Positions 1 through 9,068 of a stretch of 64,000 nt of DNA are shown here, piece after piece (position 1 is the stretch's first letter; each line of letters starts with the position of its first letter). The stretch lies in contig NZ_FMIA01000002.1 in the NCBI RefSeq assembly GCF_900091615.1, forward strand, positions 3,162,001 to 3,226,000, read 5' to 3'. The stretch comes from Micromonospora yangpuensis. Lineage in GTDB: Bacteria > Actinomycetota > Actinomycetes > Mycobacteriales > Micromonosporaceae. The notes under the pieces are model-generated. The model was given only the letters and a program-made list of their open reading frames with translations, had not been told where the DNA came from and did not search any database. Both the position numbers and the translations under genes were made by a program.

Positions 1-99
1 CGACCGGTGTCCTACGTGGTACGCGACGCGCTGCCCCGGGACCCCAACGGCAAGCTCTACAAGGCCCGGCTCACGCCCCGTACGCAGGTGTCCGCGTGA
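1..99 (+). CDS. Acyl-CoA synthetase (AMP-binding), C-terminal end only
   Basis: Only the last 32 codons are present; the gene begins left of the window. The tail contains LPRDPNGKLYKARL, which matches the C-terminal motif of class I adenylate-forming enzymes, where the Lys after the PxG turn is the catalytic lysine of the adenylation half-reaction. It lies 33 bp before a pair of acyl-CoA dehydrogenases in the same direction, so it probably activates the carboxylic acid that the following beta-oxidation enzymes process. Substrate unknown. Confidence 0.7.
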   Translation, partial: RPVSYVVRDALPRDPNGKLYKARLTPRTQVSA

Positions 100-132
100 C
101 CGGCACGGTGCACGACCCGGTGGGAGGTGGGC

Positions 133-1284
133 ATGGACTTCGCTGACAGCGACACCGATCTGGCGTTCCGGCGCGAGGTCGGCGACTGGCTCGACGAGGC
201 GCTGCGCGACGTGCCCGACCAGGAGGACCTGTCGCAGGACGAGCGCGAGCACTACTCCCGGGTGTGGCAGGACCGGCTCTGCGCCGGCGGCTGGGCCGGG
301 CTGTCCTGGCCGGTCGAGCACGGTGGCCGGGGACTGGACGCGCTGGCCCAGGCCATCTTCAACGAGGAGGCCGCGGTCCGCGGCGCGCCGTACCCGCTCA
401 ACGGGGTGGGCATGATGCTGGCCGGGCCGACGATCATCGCGCACGGCACCGACGAGCAGCAGGCCCGGCACCTGCCCGGCATCCTGCGCGGCGACGAGTA
501 CTGGTGTCAGGGCTTCAGCGAGCCCGGTTCCGGCTCCGATCTGGCCAGCCTGCGTACCGCCGCGACCCGGGTGGACGGTGGCTGGCGGATCAACGGCGCG
601 AAGATCTGGACCTCCAACGCGCACAACGCCTCCCGGTGCCTGCTGCTGGCGCGCACCGACACCGACGCGCCGAAGCACCGGGGCATCACCTACTTCCTCG
701 CGCCGATGGACGCCTTCACCGTCCGTCCACTGGTGATGATCAACGGGGACACCGAGTTCAACGAGATGTACCTCGACGACGTCTTCGTGCCCGACGCCGA
801 CGTGCTCGGCGGGGTGGGTAACGGCTGGACGGTCGCGCTGACCACGCTCGCCTTCGAACGCGGCAGCATGGCGCTGAACCTGTGGGTCTGGGCCCGTCAG
901 GCGGTGGACCGGGTCGTCGACCTGGCCGTCGCCCGGGGGATGGCCGACGACAGCGCCTTCGTCGACACCGTCGGGGCGTTGCAGTGCGACGCCGAGGCGG
1001 TCCGGATCGGGTCGATGCGGATGCTTGGCGAGAGCCGGGCCGGTGGCGTACCGGGGCCGGAGACCTCGGCGCTCAAGAGCCTGTGGGCCGGGGTGGTGCA
1101 GAACGCCAACCGGCTCGCCGTGCAGCTCGACGAGGCCGGGGGGGTGCTGCTGGACGGTGCCGGGGCCGCGGCCCGGATGCACCGGTACCTGCGGGCCCGC
1201 GCCCACACCATCGAGGGCGGCACGGAGGAAGTCCAGAAGTCGATTCTCGCGGAGCGGGTGCTGCACCTGCCCCGCTCACGCTGA
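133..1284 (+). CDS. Acyl-CoA dehydrogenase (first of a pair)
   Basis: About 383 aa, normal family length. The FAD/substrate motif FSEPGSGSDLASLRT is seen near residue 135, and the C-terminal IEGGTEEVQKSILAERV matches the region that carries the catalytic Glu in many acyl-CoA dehydrogenases. It would introduce an alpha,beta double bond into an acyl-CoA using FAD. A GTG at 127 is in frame, but ATG 133 sits 5-6 nt after GGGAGG and is preferred. It is followed after 13 nt by a second, divergent family member, suggesting a heteromeric enzyme like the alpha2beta2 dehydrogenases of actinobacterial steroid side-chain catabolism. Confidence 0.9.
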   Translation: MDFADSDTDLAFRREVGDWLDEALRDVPDQEDLSQDEREHYSRVWQDRLCAGGWAGLSWPVEHGGRGLDALAQAIFNEEAAVRGAPYPLNGVGMMLAGPTIIAHGTDEQQARHLPGILRGDEYWCQGFSEPGSGSDLASLRTAATRVDGGWRINGAKIWTSNAHNASRCLLLARTDTDAPKHRGITYFLAPMDAFTVRPLVMINGDTEFNEMYLDDVFVPDADVLGGVGNGWTVALTTLAFERGSMALNLWVWARQAVDRVVDLAVARGMADDSAFVDTVGALQCDAEAVRIGSMRMLGESRAGGVPGPETSALKSLWAGVVQNANRLAVQLDEAGGVLLDGAGAAARMHRYLRARAHTIEGGTEEVQKSILAERVLHLPRSR

Positions 1285-1297
1285 GCGGAGTGGCCGC

Positions 1298-2320
1298 ATG
1301 CGCGCGACCTTCACTGACGAACAACAGGACATCGGCCGGACCGTACGGTCGCTGGCCGCGGCCGAGCCGGGTACGGCACGCGCCGCGCTGAACGACGGGT
1401 GGCAGGCCCCGGCCTGCGACGGGCCGTTGCTGCGCGACTTCGGGCTGCTCGGGGTGCCCGAGTCAGCCGGCGGCATCGGATCCGGCCTGATCGACCTGCT
1501 CGTCGCCGTCGAGGCGCTCGGCGCGCAACTGGTGGCGAGCCGGTTCCCGGCCCACGCCGCAGCCGTGCAGCTACTCGTCGGTGCCGGTGGCACCGGGCCG
1601 GTGCCCGAGGAGGTGCTGGAGGGCCGTCGGGTGCTCACCACCGCCGTCGACGTGCCGGGTGCCGCCGGCTGGGCCGACCGGGTCAGCCCGGACCCGCTGG
1701 TGCGGACCCTGGTGCCGTACGCGGCGCAGGCCGACGGCTTCGCCGTGCTGGGCGCCGAGGGGGTCTGGACCGCCGGGTCCGCCGGGATCACCGCACGGCA
1801 GTCGGTCGACCCGTCGGTGCCGCTGTCGGAGGTCACCCTCACCGCACCCGCGCACGCCGACCCGGCGGGCGCCGGGGTGCGCCGGGCCGCCCTGGTGGTC
1901 GCCGCCGAGCTGTGCGGGGTGGCGCAGGGGGCGATCGACCTGGCCGCCGAGCAGGCCCGTACCCGGCAGCAGTTCGGTCGGGTGATCGGCTCGTTCCAGG
2001 GGGTCGCCTTCCAGCTCGCCGAGGCCCTCACCGCGCGCAAGGCCGCGTGGGACCTGACCCTCTACGCCGCCTGGGCGGTGGAGAACGACCGCCCGGACGC
2101 GGCGATCCAGGTGCACGCCGCGAAGGCGGCGGCGGGCCGGGCGGCGGTCTTCGCCGCCGAACGCTGCATCCAGGTGCACGGCGGGATGGGCATCACCATG
2201 GAGGCCGACCCGCACCTGTTCCTGCGCCGGGCCCTCGTGCTGGACGCCCGGTTCGCCGCCGGCTCCTGGCACCGGCGGCGTACCGGTGAACTGCGGATCC
2301 GGGATCGCCGGGCGGCATAG
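1298..2320 (+). CDS. Acyl-CoA dehydrogenase (second of a pair, catalytic Glu not seen)
   Basis: 340 aa. The N-terminal helical part is short and poorly conserved, while the C-terminal half has QQFGRVIGSFQGVAFQLAE and CIQVHGGMGITME, typical FAD-contact and dimer-interface segments. After HGGMGIT the protein ends with an HLFLRRA/GSWHRRRTGEL tail, and I do not find the usual catalytic Glu motif. ATG 1298 is preceded by CGGAG and lies 13 nt after the stop of the partner. Such pairs usually form a heterotetramer with one working active site per dimer; this is inferred from the family, not shown here. Confidence 0.87.
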   Translation: MRATFTDEQQDIGRTVRSLAAAEPGTARAALNDGWQAPACDGPLLRDFGLLGVPESAGGIGSGLIDLLVAVEALGAQLVASRFPAHAAAVQLLVGAGGTGPVPEEVLEGRRVLTTAVDVPGAAGWADRVSPDPLVRTLVPYAAQADGFAVLGAEGVWTAGSAGITARQSVDPSVPLSEVTLTAPAHADPAGAGVRRAALVVAAELCGVAQGAIDLAAEQARTRQQFGRVIGSFQGVAFQLAEALTARKAAWDLTLYAAWAVENDRPDAAIQVHAAKAAAGRAAVFAAERCIQVHGGMGITMEADPHLFLRRALVLDARFAAGSWHRRRTGELRIRDRRAA

Positions 2321-2399
2321 GGCCTGACCTGCGGAACTCTTGCAGGCCCGGCAGCAGACCAGTAACATACCGGCTGGTCGGAATAAACAAGGAGAAGCC

Positions 2400-3512
2400 G
2401 TGAAGTTCGGAATCATGAACCTGTTCCCGGTGGCCGACGGCGCATCCGACCACCAGGTGCTGCGGGACACCCTCGACGAGATCCAACTGGCCGACGAACT
2501 CGGCTTCGACTCGATCTGGCTGGCCGAGCACCACTTCTCGAAGTACGGCATCCTCGGCAGCCCACTGAACTTCGGCATGGCCGTGGCCGAGCGGACCACC
2601 CGGATCACCATCGGCACCGCCGTGCTCGTGCTGCCGCTGCACGACCCGCTGCGCCTGGCCGAGGACATCGCCGCGCTCGACGTGCTCAGCGGCGGCCGGG
2701 TCTCCATCGGCGTCGGCCGGGGCTACCAGCCCGCCGAGTTCGCCGGCTTCGGCATCCCGTTGGCCGAGTCCAAGCAGCGCTACCAGGAGACCCTGGAGAT
2801 CCTGCGGTTGGCGCTGACCCAGGAGAGCTTCTCCTACCACGGCGAGATCTTCCACTACGACGACGTCACCACCTACCCCCGGCCGTTCACCCCCGGTGGC
2901 CCGCCGATCCTGCAGGGCACCGTCTCGCCGGACAGCTTCCGGGAACGCGGCGCCCGCGGCGAGTCGATCATCACCTCACCCAACTTCACACCGTTGGGCA
3001 TCATGCAGAAGAACTTCAGCCTCTACCGGCAGGCCATGCGGGACAACGGCTTCGACCTCTCCGGCTACGACGTGCCGTTCATGCAGCAGGTCTGGTGCGG
3101 CGACGGCGAGGAGGGCCTACGGACCGCGGCCCAGGCGGCGATGAACTACTACAAGTCGGTCGGCAAGGTCATCCCCGGCTCGGAGGACGCCATCGCCCAG
3201 GAGAAGGCCTACTACGCGGCGGTGGCCAAGAACATCGAACTGCTGACCCTGGAGCAGACGCTCACCCACGGCGGGAACTTCGGCTCGCCGCAGCGGGTCA
3301 TCGAGACCATCGAGATGCTGCGCGAGCAGCTCGGCATCAACCACTACATCGGCTGGCTGCGGATCCCGTCGCTGGACCGCAGGGCCGCCCTGCGGTCGAT
3401 GGAGGAGTTCGCCGACAAGGTCATCCCGCACTTCCGGGCCCAGGACACCGCCGCCACCGACGCCGGCCGCACCGACGTTCCGGCGGTCGCCACCGAGGCG
3501 GTCGTCGGGTGA
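2400..3512 (+). CDS. LLM-class flavin- or F420-dependent oxidoreductase
   Basis: 370 aa, luciferase-like TIM barrel. Starts MKFGIMNLFPVAD; contains ELGFDSIWLAEHHF, the LPLHDPLRLAEDIAALD helix and the SGGRVSIGVGRGY turn characteristic of bacterial luciferase-like monooxygenases. GTG 2400 is placed 5-6 nt after AAGGAG. The C-terminal 25 residues are Ala/Thr-rich and probably disordered. It is the first of four LLM paralogues within 7 kb. These enzymes use FMNH2 or F420H2; a co-encoded F420:NADP reductase makes F420 plausible. Substrate unknown. Confidence 0.88.
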   Translation: MKFGIMNLFPVADGASDHQVLRDTLDEIQLADELGFDSIWLAEHHFSKYGILGSPLNFGMAVAERTTRITIGTAVLVLPLHDPLRLAEDIAALDVLSGGRVSIGVGRGYQPAEFAGFGIPLAESKQRYQETLEILRLALTQESFSYHGEIFHYDDVTTYPRPFTPGGPPILQGTVSPDSFRERGARGESIITSPNFTPLGIMQKNFSLYRQAMRDNGFDLSGYDVPFMQQVWCGDGEEGLRTAAQAAMNYYKSVGKVIPGSEDAIAQEKAYYAAVAKNIELLTLEQTLTHGGNFGSPQRVIETIEMLREQLGINHYIGWLRIPSLDRRAALRSMEEFADKVIPHFRAQDTAATDAGRTDVPAVATEAVVG

Positions 3513-4516
3513 AGATCAGCTGCTTCCTGAGCGCCCAGTTCGACCCGTCGGCCTCCGCCGTCGAGGGCGTCGACGGGGTCCTGGCCCAGGCCGCCGCCGC
3601 CGAGGCCGCCGGCTTCCACGCCGTCTACCTCGGACACCACTTCCTGGCCCGCTCGGCGTTCGTCCAACCGATCCCGCTGGCCGGCTATCTGGCCCGGGCC
3701 ACCAGCCGGGTCCGCATCGGCTTCGGGGTCCTGCTGGCGCCGCTGCTCAACCCGGTCGCCCTCGCCGAGGATCTGGCCAGCCTCGACGTGCTCTCCGGCG
3801 GCCGGCTCACCGTCGGCATCGGCGCCGGCTACCGCCGCCGCGAGACCACCGCCTTCGGCGTGGCCTGGGAGGACCGGCTGCGGCGGCTGCGCGAGTACGT
3901 GCCGATGCTGCGGGCGCTGTTCGCCGGCGAGACCATCGACATCGCCGGCAGCTGGGGCGAGGTCCCCGGCGCGTCGCTGGCCCTGCGCCCGGTGCAGCCC
4001 GGCGGCCCACCGATCTGGATCGGCGCGTTCGCCGAGCCGGCCATCCGCCGCGCCGCCCGCCTGGACGCCCCCTGGCTGATCGGCCCCAAGGGCGACGACA
4101 CCGAACTCGCCCGGCTGCTCGGCATCTACCGCGCCGACCTGGCCGAGCGCGGCTTCGACCTGACGCGGGAGTACCCGATGAGCCGCGAGGCCTACCTCGG
4201 CGACAGCTACCGCGCCGCCGTCGCCGACGTCCGCCCCCACCTGCAACGCCAGTACGCCGGCTACAAGTCGTGGGACGACGCCCAGGGCATCGACCTCGAC
4301 CGGTACCTGGCGCGGGACTGCCTGGTCGGGTCGGCCGACGAGATCGTCGAGAAGCTCCGGCGCTGGGAGAACGACCTCGGCATCACCGAGGTCTCGCTGC
4401 GCCACCAGTTCGTCGGCGTCGGCCAGGCCGAGGCGATGGACCAGCTCGCCCGCTTCGGCGCGGAGGTCATTCCCCGGGTCAGCACCCCGACCACCGCCGG
4501 TGAGGTGACCCGGTGA
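3509..4516 (+). CDS. LLM-class flavin- or F420-dependent oxidoreductase
   Basis: 335 aa. The GTG start overlaps the TGA of the previous LLM gene (GTGA), implying translational coupling. Family marks are GFHAVYLGHHF, LLNPVALAEDLASLD and SGGRLTVGIGAGYRRRE. A second barrel motif, GGPPIWIGAFAEPAIRRAARL, is also typical of the family. It is clearly a diverged relative and not a recent copy of its neighbour. It ends in a GTGA overlap with the acyl-CoA ligase gene, so the three genes form one tight transcription and translation unit. Confidence 0.87.
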   Translation: MKISCFLSAQFDPSASAVEGVDGVLAQAAAAEAAGFHAVYLGHHFLARSAFVQPIPLAGYLARATSRVRIGFGVLLAPLLNPVALAEDLASLDVLSGGRLTVGIGAGYRRRETTAFGVAWEDRLRRLREYVPMLRALFAGETIDIAGSWGEVPGASLALRPVQPGGPPIWIGAFAEPAIRRAARLDAPWLIGPKGDDTELARLLGIYRADLAERGFDLTREYPMSREAYLGDSYRAAVADVRPHLQRQYAGYKSWDDAQGIDLDRYLARDCLVGSADEIVEKLRRWENDLGITEVSLRHQFVGVGQAEAMDQLARFGAEVIPRVSTPTTAGEVTR

Positions 4517-6102
4517 GCGCCGGCAACCTGGCCCGGATCCTGCAGGGCCGGGCGCTGGACCGCCGCGACGTGCCGGGCCTGCACGGCGAGGACGGCCGGT
4601 CGTGGACCTTCGAGCAGATCGACCTGCTCGCCGGCGGGGTCGCCGCGGCGCTGCGCGCCGAGGGCGTCGGCGCCGGTGACCGGGTCGCCTACTACCTGAC
4701 CAACGGCCCCGAGACGGTCTTCTTCCTCTTCGGCGCCTGGAAGATCGGCGCCGTGCCGGTGACCGTCAGCAGCCTCTACAACGCCGCCGAACTCGCCGAG
4801 TCGGTGGCCAAGACCGACCCCCGGCTGCTGCTGGTCGACGACCGCCGCCCGGAGGTGGTCGCCGAGGTGCTCGCCGGGGCCCGGATCCCGCTGCGCAGCG
4901 TCGGGGAACCGCTGGCCGGCGTACCGTCGCTGCCCTGGCGGCAGGAGGTCGTGGTGCCGCCGGTCGAGGTCGACCCGGCGGCCGAGGCCTGCATCCTGTT
5001 CACCGGCGGCACGACCGGGCGGCCGAAGGCCGTCAGCGTCACCCACGGCGGCACCCGGGAGTCGCTGATGCGCCTGGCCCGGGTCAGCACCGGCAGCGAC
5101 TCCGAGGGCACCGCCGCGCCCGGGGCCAGGCCGAACCTCATCGCGTTGCCGCTGTTCCACAGCGGCGGCCAGCACTCGCTGCTCTTCGCGTTCTTCGTCG
5201 GCCGGCCGGCGGTGGTCTGGGAACGCTTCGGCGTGGACCGGCTCGCCGACCTGATGGAGCGGTTCGCCTTCGACAACTTCTTCTTCCTGCCCACCATGGT
5301 CTTCGACATCGTGCACGCCGAACGGGACCTGCCCTTCGCCGGGGTGAAGTCGGTCCTGGTGGCCGGCCAGGCCATCTCCTGGCCGGTCCGCCGCGCCTTC
5401 GAGCAGCGCTACCGGGTACCCATCCTGGTCAACTACGGCTCCACCGAGGCCGGGCACATCGCCGGCTGGACCGGCCGGGACATGAAGGAGGGCCGGTGGA
5501 AGCCCGGCTCGGCCGGTCGGGTCTACCCGGGGGTGGAGCTGGAGATCCGCGACGAGGCCGGCGCCGCCCTACCTACCGACGCCGAGGGCGAGGTGGTGGT
5601 GCGCTCCGCGCTGACCCGGGGGTACGTCGACGACGCCGAGGCCTCCCGGGACCTGGTCCGCGACGGCTGGGTGCACACCGGCGACATGGGCTACGTCGAC
5701 GCCGACGGGGTGCTCTTCCTGGTCGGCCGGAAACGGGACATGATCAAGTGCGGTGGGTTCCAGGTCTGGCCCGAGGAGATCGAGGACGAGTTGCGCGGGC
5801 ATCCGCTGGTGCGCGACGTACGGGTGCTCGGTCGACCCGACGACCGGCTGGGGGAGATCCCGGTGGCGCTGGTGGTCCGCGCGTCCGACGACACCGTCAC
5901 CGACGCCGACCTCACCGCACGCCTGGTCGCCTTCGCCCGGGACCGGCTGGCCCACTTCAAGACCCCCCGGCGGATCGAGTTCGTACCCGAACTGGAACGC
6001 AGCAGCACCGGTAAGACCAGCCGCGCAGCGGCCCCCCTGCCGGAGGCCGTTGAGCCCAGCCGCGCAGCGGCTGTGTCGGCGGAGACGGGGGGTGGGCGAT
6101 GA
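4513..6102 (+). CDS. Acyl-CoA synthetase / class I adenylate-forming ligase
   Basis: 529 aa, full length. Core motifs in order: ILFTGGTTGRPKAVSVTH (P-loop, about residue 160), NYGSTEAGHIAGW (adenine-binding), VHTGDMGYVDADGV, the hinge GRKRDMIKCGGFQVWPEEIE, and the C-terminal SSTGKTSRAA with the catalytic Lys. It would convert a carboxylic acid to its CoA thioester through an acyl-AMP. It overlaps both neighbours by 4 nt. Together with the partial ligase at the window start, the cluster has at least two activating enzymes, suggesting two acid intermediates. The substrate cannot be read from the sequence. Confidence 0.9.
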   Translation: MSAGNLARILQGRALDRRDVPGLHGEDGRSWTFEQIDLLAGGVAAALRAEGVGAGDRVAYYLTNGPETVFFLFGAWKIGAVPVTVSSLYNAAELAESVAKTDPRLLLVDDRRPEVVAEVLAGARIPLRSVGEPLAGVPSLPWRQEVVVPPVEVDPAAEACILFTGGTTGRPKAVSVTHGGTRESLMRLARVSTGSDSEGTAAPGARPNLIALPLFHSGGQHSLLFAFFVGRPAVVWERFGVDRLADLMERFAFDNFFFLPTMVFDIVHAERDLPFAGVKSVLVAGQAISWPVRRAFEQRYRVPILVNYGSTEAGHIAGWTGRDMKEGRWKPGSAGRVYPGVELEIRDEAGAALPTDAEGEVVVRSALTRGYVDDAEASRDLVRDGWVHTGDMGYVDADGVLFLVGRKRDMIKCGGFQVWPEEIEDELRGHPLVRDVRVLGRPDDRLGEIPVALVVRASDDTVTDADLTARLVAFARDRLAHFKTPRRIEFVPELERSSTGKTSRAAAPLPEAVEPSRAAAVSAETGGGR

Positions 6103-7091
6103 GGTTCGGCATCATGGCCTCGCACCAGTACCCGCACGGTGACGACCTCGGCCGGCACCTGGACGACCTGTTCGGCACCGTCGAACTCGCCGCCGAGCTG
6201 GGCTACGACTCGGTGTGGACGATCAACCACTTCCAGTCCAACCTGGCCACCCCGCAGCCGATCTCGATGCTGGCCAGCCTGATCCCCCGCTCCGGCGACA
6301 TGATGCTGGGCACCGGCATCCTGCTGCTGCCGATGTTCCATCCGGTGCACATCGCCGAGGAGTTCGCCACCCTGGACCACCTCTCCGGAGGTCGGGTCGT
6401 CCTCGGCGTCGGCGCGGGCTACCGGGAGAACGAGTTCGCCGCCCTCGGCGTCGACCCGGAGAGCCGGTTCCGGCGTTTCGACGAGAGCCTGCGGCTGATC
6501 CGGGCGCTCTGGAGCGGCGAACGGGTCGACCACGACGGCGAGTTCTACCCGCAGACCGACGCCACGATCGGCATCCGGCCGCTGACCCCGGGCGGTCCGC
6601 CGATCTGGATCGGCGCCGGCGGCAAGAAGGCGGTCCGCCGGGCGGCCCGGCTCGGTGACGCCTGGTACGCCCCGGGCAACTCGCCGAGCCGCCGGTTCCT
6701 CCCCGAGCACCTGGCCGTCTACAACGACGCGCTTGCCGAGTACGGCCGGGACCCGGCATCCGTGCAGCGGCCGGTCGGGGTGGAGCTGTACTGCGCCCCG
6801 AGCACCGAGCAGGCAGTCGCCGAGGCGCTGCCGCACGCCCGGGTCGAGTACTCGACCTACGCCGAGTACCCGGCGCTGCGCTGGCAACGGGACCGCTTCG
6901 ACGACCTGGTCCGCAACACCCTGCTGCTGGGCTCGCCGGAGTTCCTCGTGGAACGGATCTCCGCCCTGCGGGACCTGGGCTTCGACCATCTCATCTTCCG
7001 TCCCGGGTGGCTGGGCATGCCCACCGAGAAGCTCCGCGCCTCGCTGCGGCTCTTCGCCACCGAAGTGATCCCCGCCTTCCGTACCCCCTGA
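6099..7091 (+). CDS. LLM-class flavin- or F420-dependent oxidoreductase
   Basis: 330 aa. ATG 6099 overlaps the ligase stop (ATGA). Contains MRFGIMASHQYPHGDD, AAELGYDSVWTINHFQSNL, MFHPVHIAEEFATLDHLSGG and LGVGAGYRENEFAALG. It closely resembles the LLM protein at 8085-9068 in start, length and motif spacing (both begin MRFGI..HQY.PGDD-like), so these two probably arose by duplication and may be partners. The C-terminal FDHLIFRPGWLGMP segment is shared with that paralogue in altered form. Confidence 0.88.
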   Translation: MRFGIMASHQYPHGDDLGRHLDDLFGTVELAAELGYDSVWTINHFQSNLATPQPISMLASLIPRSGDMMLGTGILLLPMFHPVHIAEEFATLDHLSGGRVVLGVGAGYRENEFAALGVDPESRFRRFDESLRLIRALWSGERVDHDGEFYPQTDATIGIRPLTPGGPPIWIGAGGKKAVRRAARLGDAWYAPGNSPSRRFLPEHLAVYNDALAEYGRDPASVQRPVGVELYCAPSTEQAVAEALPHARVEYSTYAEYPALRWQRDRFDDLVRNTLLLGSPEFLVERISALRDLGFDHLIFRPGWLGMPTEKLRASLRLFATEVIPAFRTP

Positions 7092-7105
7092 CCTAAGGAA
7101 CCGCC

Positions 7106-8077
7106 GTGAAGAAGACCGAAGCCGAGCTGCTGGAGAACCAGTGGGACGTCGAGAACATGGAGGTCGACCCCGAGGTCCTGGCGAGGTACGTCCGGTACGA
7201 CGTCGACGAGCAGCGGGCCGTCGCGACCATCACCTTCGACCGCCCCGAGCGGCTCAACGCCATCCCGGTGGCCGCCTTCGAGCGCGTCGGTGACCTGGTG
7301 AAGGAGGCCGAGACCGACGACCGGGTCAAGGTCATCGTCTTCAAGGGCGAGGGTGAGCACTTCGGCACCGGCGCGGACGCCGCCGAGTTGGGCCACTACA
7401 TCGGCTACAAGACCGGCACCGACAAGGCCTCGCGCCGCCGGCCGGCGCAGCGCCAGCGGATCCTGCCCGACCGCAACGTGCTCAGCTCCGGCTTCACCCG
7501 CCCGATCATCGAGTCGCTGAAGGCGACCATCTGCCAGGTGCAGGGTTACTGCTACGGCGGCCACTTCCAGATCGCGCTCTCCGCCGACATCGTGATCGCC
7601 TCCCCGGACGCCCGCTTCACCCACCCGGCGTTCCGGTACCTGGGCCCCGCGCCGCAGGACATGTACCACTGGATCGAGAAGGTCGGCCTGACCACGATGA
7701 AGGACGTCATGCTGACCATGCGGGCCATCGGCGCCGAGGAGGGCGAACGCAAGGGCCTGGTCACCAAGGTCGTCGAGCGCGACGAGCTGCAGCGCTGGGT
7801 CGACGACTACGCCGACGCGATCGCGGTGATGCCGCTGGACTCGCTGATGATGGGCAAGTCGATGATGCAGGTGGTGATGGAGGCCCGGGGCAAGGGCCTG
7901 GGCGCGATGACCGGCTGGGTCGGGCACGGCTGGGCCACCAACGTCAGTTTCGAAGACGGCGACTGGAACTTCCTCAAGGAGCGCCGGGAGAAGGGCATCG
8001 GCCAGGCGCTGGCCGACCGGGACCGGCTGGTCGCCCCGTACTTCCGGCTCAGCGACACCCGGTCGCGGGAAGAGTAG
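7106..8077 (+). CDS. Enoyl-CoA hydratase/isomerase family protein, atypical
   Basis: 323 aa, crotonase fold with an N-terminal extension of about 35 aa and a long C-terminal tail. The oxyanion-hole segments are seen as GEHFGTGAD and VQGYCYGGHFQIALSADIV. In ordinary hydratases the following ARFGxPE carries a catalytic Glu; here the segment reads ARFTHPAFRYLG, with Ala at that point. The protein may therefore be an isomerase, hydrolase or C-C lyase and not a hydratase. GTG 7106 follows AAGGAA. It sits between two similar LLM genes. Confidence 0.85.
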   Translation: MKKTEAELLENQWDVENMEVDPEVLARYVRYDVDEQRAVATITFDRPERLNAIPVAAFERVGDLVKEAETDDRVKVIVFKGEGEHFGTGADAAELGHYIGYKTGTDKASRRRPAQRQRILPDRNVLSSGFTRPIIESLKATICQVQGYCYGGHFQIALSADIVIASPDARFTHPAFRYLGPAPQDMYHWIEKVGLTTMKDVMLTMRAIGAEEGERKGLVTKVVERDELQRWVDDYADAIAVMPLDSLMMGKSMMQVVMEARGKGLGAMTGWVGHGWATNVSFEDGDWNFLKERREKGIGQALADRDRLVAPYFRLSDTRSREE

Positions 8078-8084
8078 GCCCGGC

Positions 8085-9068
8085 GTGAGGTTCGGCATCC
8101 TGCTCGACCACCAGTACGCCCCCGGCGACGACCTGCGGCGACGCCTCGACGAGACCGTCGAGTACGTCCAGCACGTCCGCGACCTGGGCTACGACTCGGT
8201 GTTCGGCATCCACCACTACCTGTCCTCGCTGAGTACCCCGCAGCCGCTGCCGCTGCTGAGCCGCCTCGTCGACCACTCCGGGACCATGCAGCTGGGCACC
8301 GGCATCCTCATCCTGCCGCTGGGCCACCCGGTGCACTGGGCCGAGGAGATCGCCACCATCGACCAGATGTCCGGCGGCCGGTTCGTGCTCGGCATCGGCT
8401 CGGGCTACCGCGACGTCGAGTTCTCGGCCTTCGGCATCGAACGGCGGACCCGGGTCTCCCGGATGACCGAGGCGCTGGAGGTGATGCAGCAGCTGTGGAC
8501 CGGCGAGCCGGTGCACCACGAGGGCAAGCACTTCACCCTCGACGGGGTGCGGTGCAGCGTGCTGCCGGTGCAGCGACCGCACCCACCGGTCTGGGTGGGC
8601 GCGAACGGCCCGACCGGCATCGCCCGCATCGCCCGGCAGGGACTGCCCTGGCTGGCCCCGTCCAACGTCCGCCGCAACTGGGCGGTGGGTAACCTGACCG
8701 ACTACCGCGAGCAGCGGCGGGCGGCCGGTTTCGACGAGCGGGACGCGGTCTTCCCGATCCACCGGGACCTCTGCGTGGCCGACTCCGCCGACGCCGCGTT
8801 CGCCGTCGCCGGTGACGCGGTGAAACGCTCCTACGGCGAGTACGTCCAGTACGGCATGGACTTCTTCGAGTCGCAGTGGGACGCCATCAAGGCCAAGGCG
8901 CTCTTCTTCGGCTCACCCGACGACATCGCCGCGAAGATCCAGGACTTCGCCGACGCCGGCTTCAACCACTTCGTGTTCCGCGCCCAGTGGCTCGGCCTGC
9001 CGATCGAGCGCTCCGTCGAGATCGTGGAACGGTTCGCCCGCGAGGTCATGCCGAGGTTCCGGCCATGA
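8085..9068 (+). CDS. LLM-class flavin- or F420-dependent oxidoreductase
   Basis: 327 aa. Starts MRFGILLDHQYAPGDDL and has LGYDSVFGIHHYLSSL, LPLGHPVHWAEEIATIDQMSGG and LGIGSGYRDVEFSAFG. It is the closest relative of the LLM gene at 6099. GTG 8085 lies 7 nt after the enoyl-CoA hydratase stop without a strong ribosome binding site. Its end overlaps the VOC gene by 4 nt. Likely catalyses a redox or oxygen-insertion step on a CoA-bound or free intermediate of the pathway; specific role unknown. Confidence 0.88.
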   Translation: MRFGILLDHQYAPGDDLRRRLDETVEYVQHVRDLGYDSVFGIHHYLSSLSTPQPLPLLSRLVDHSGTMQLGTGILILPLGHPVHWAEEIATIDQMSGGRFVLGIGSGYRDVEFSAFGIERRTRVSRMTEALEVMQQLWTGEPVHHEGKHFTLDGVRCSVLPVQRPHPPVWVGANGPTGIARIARQGLPWLAPSNVRRNWAVGNLTDYREQRRAAGFDERDAVFPIHRDLCVADSADAAFAVAGDAVKRSYGEYVQYGMDFFESQWDAIKAKALFFGSPDDIAAKIQDFADAGFNHFVFRAQWLGLPIERSVEIVERFAREVMPRFRP

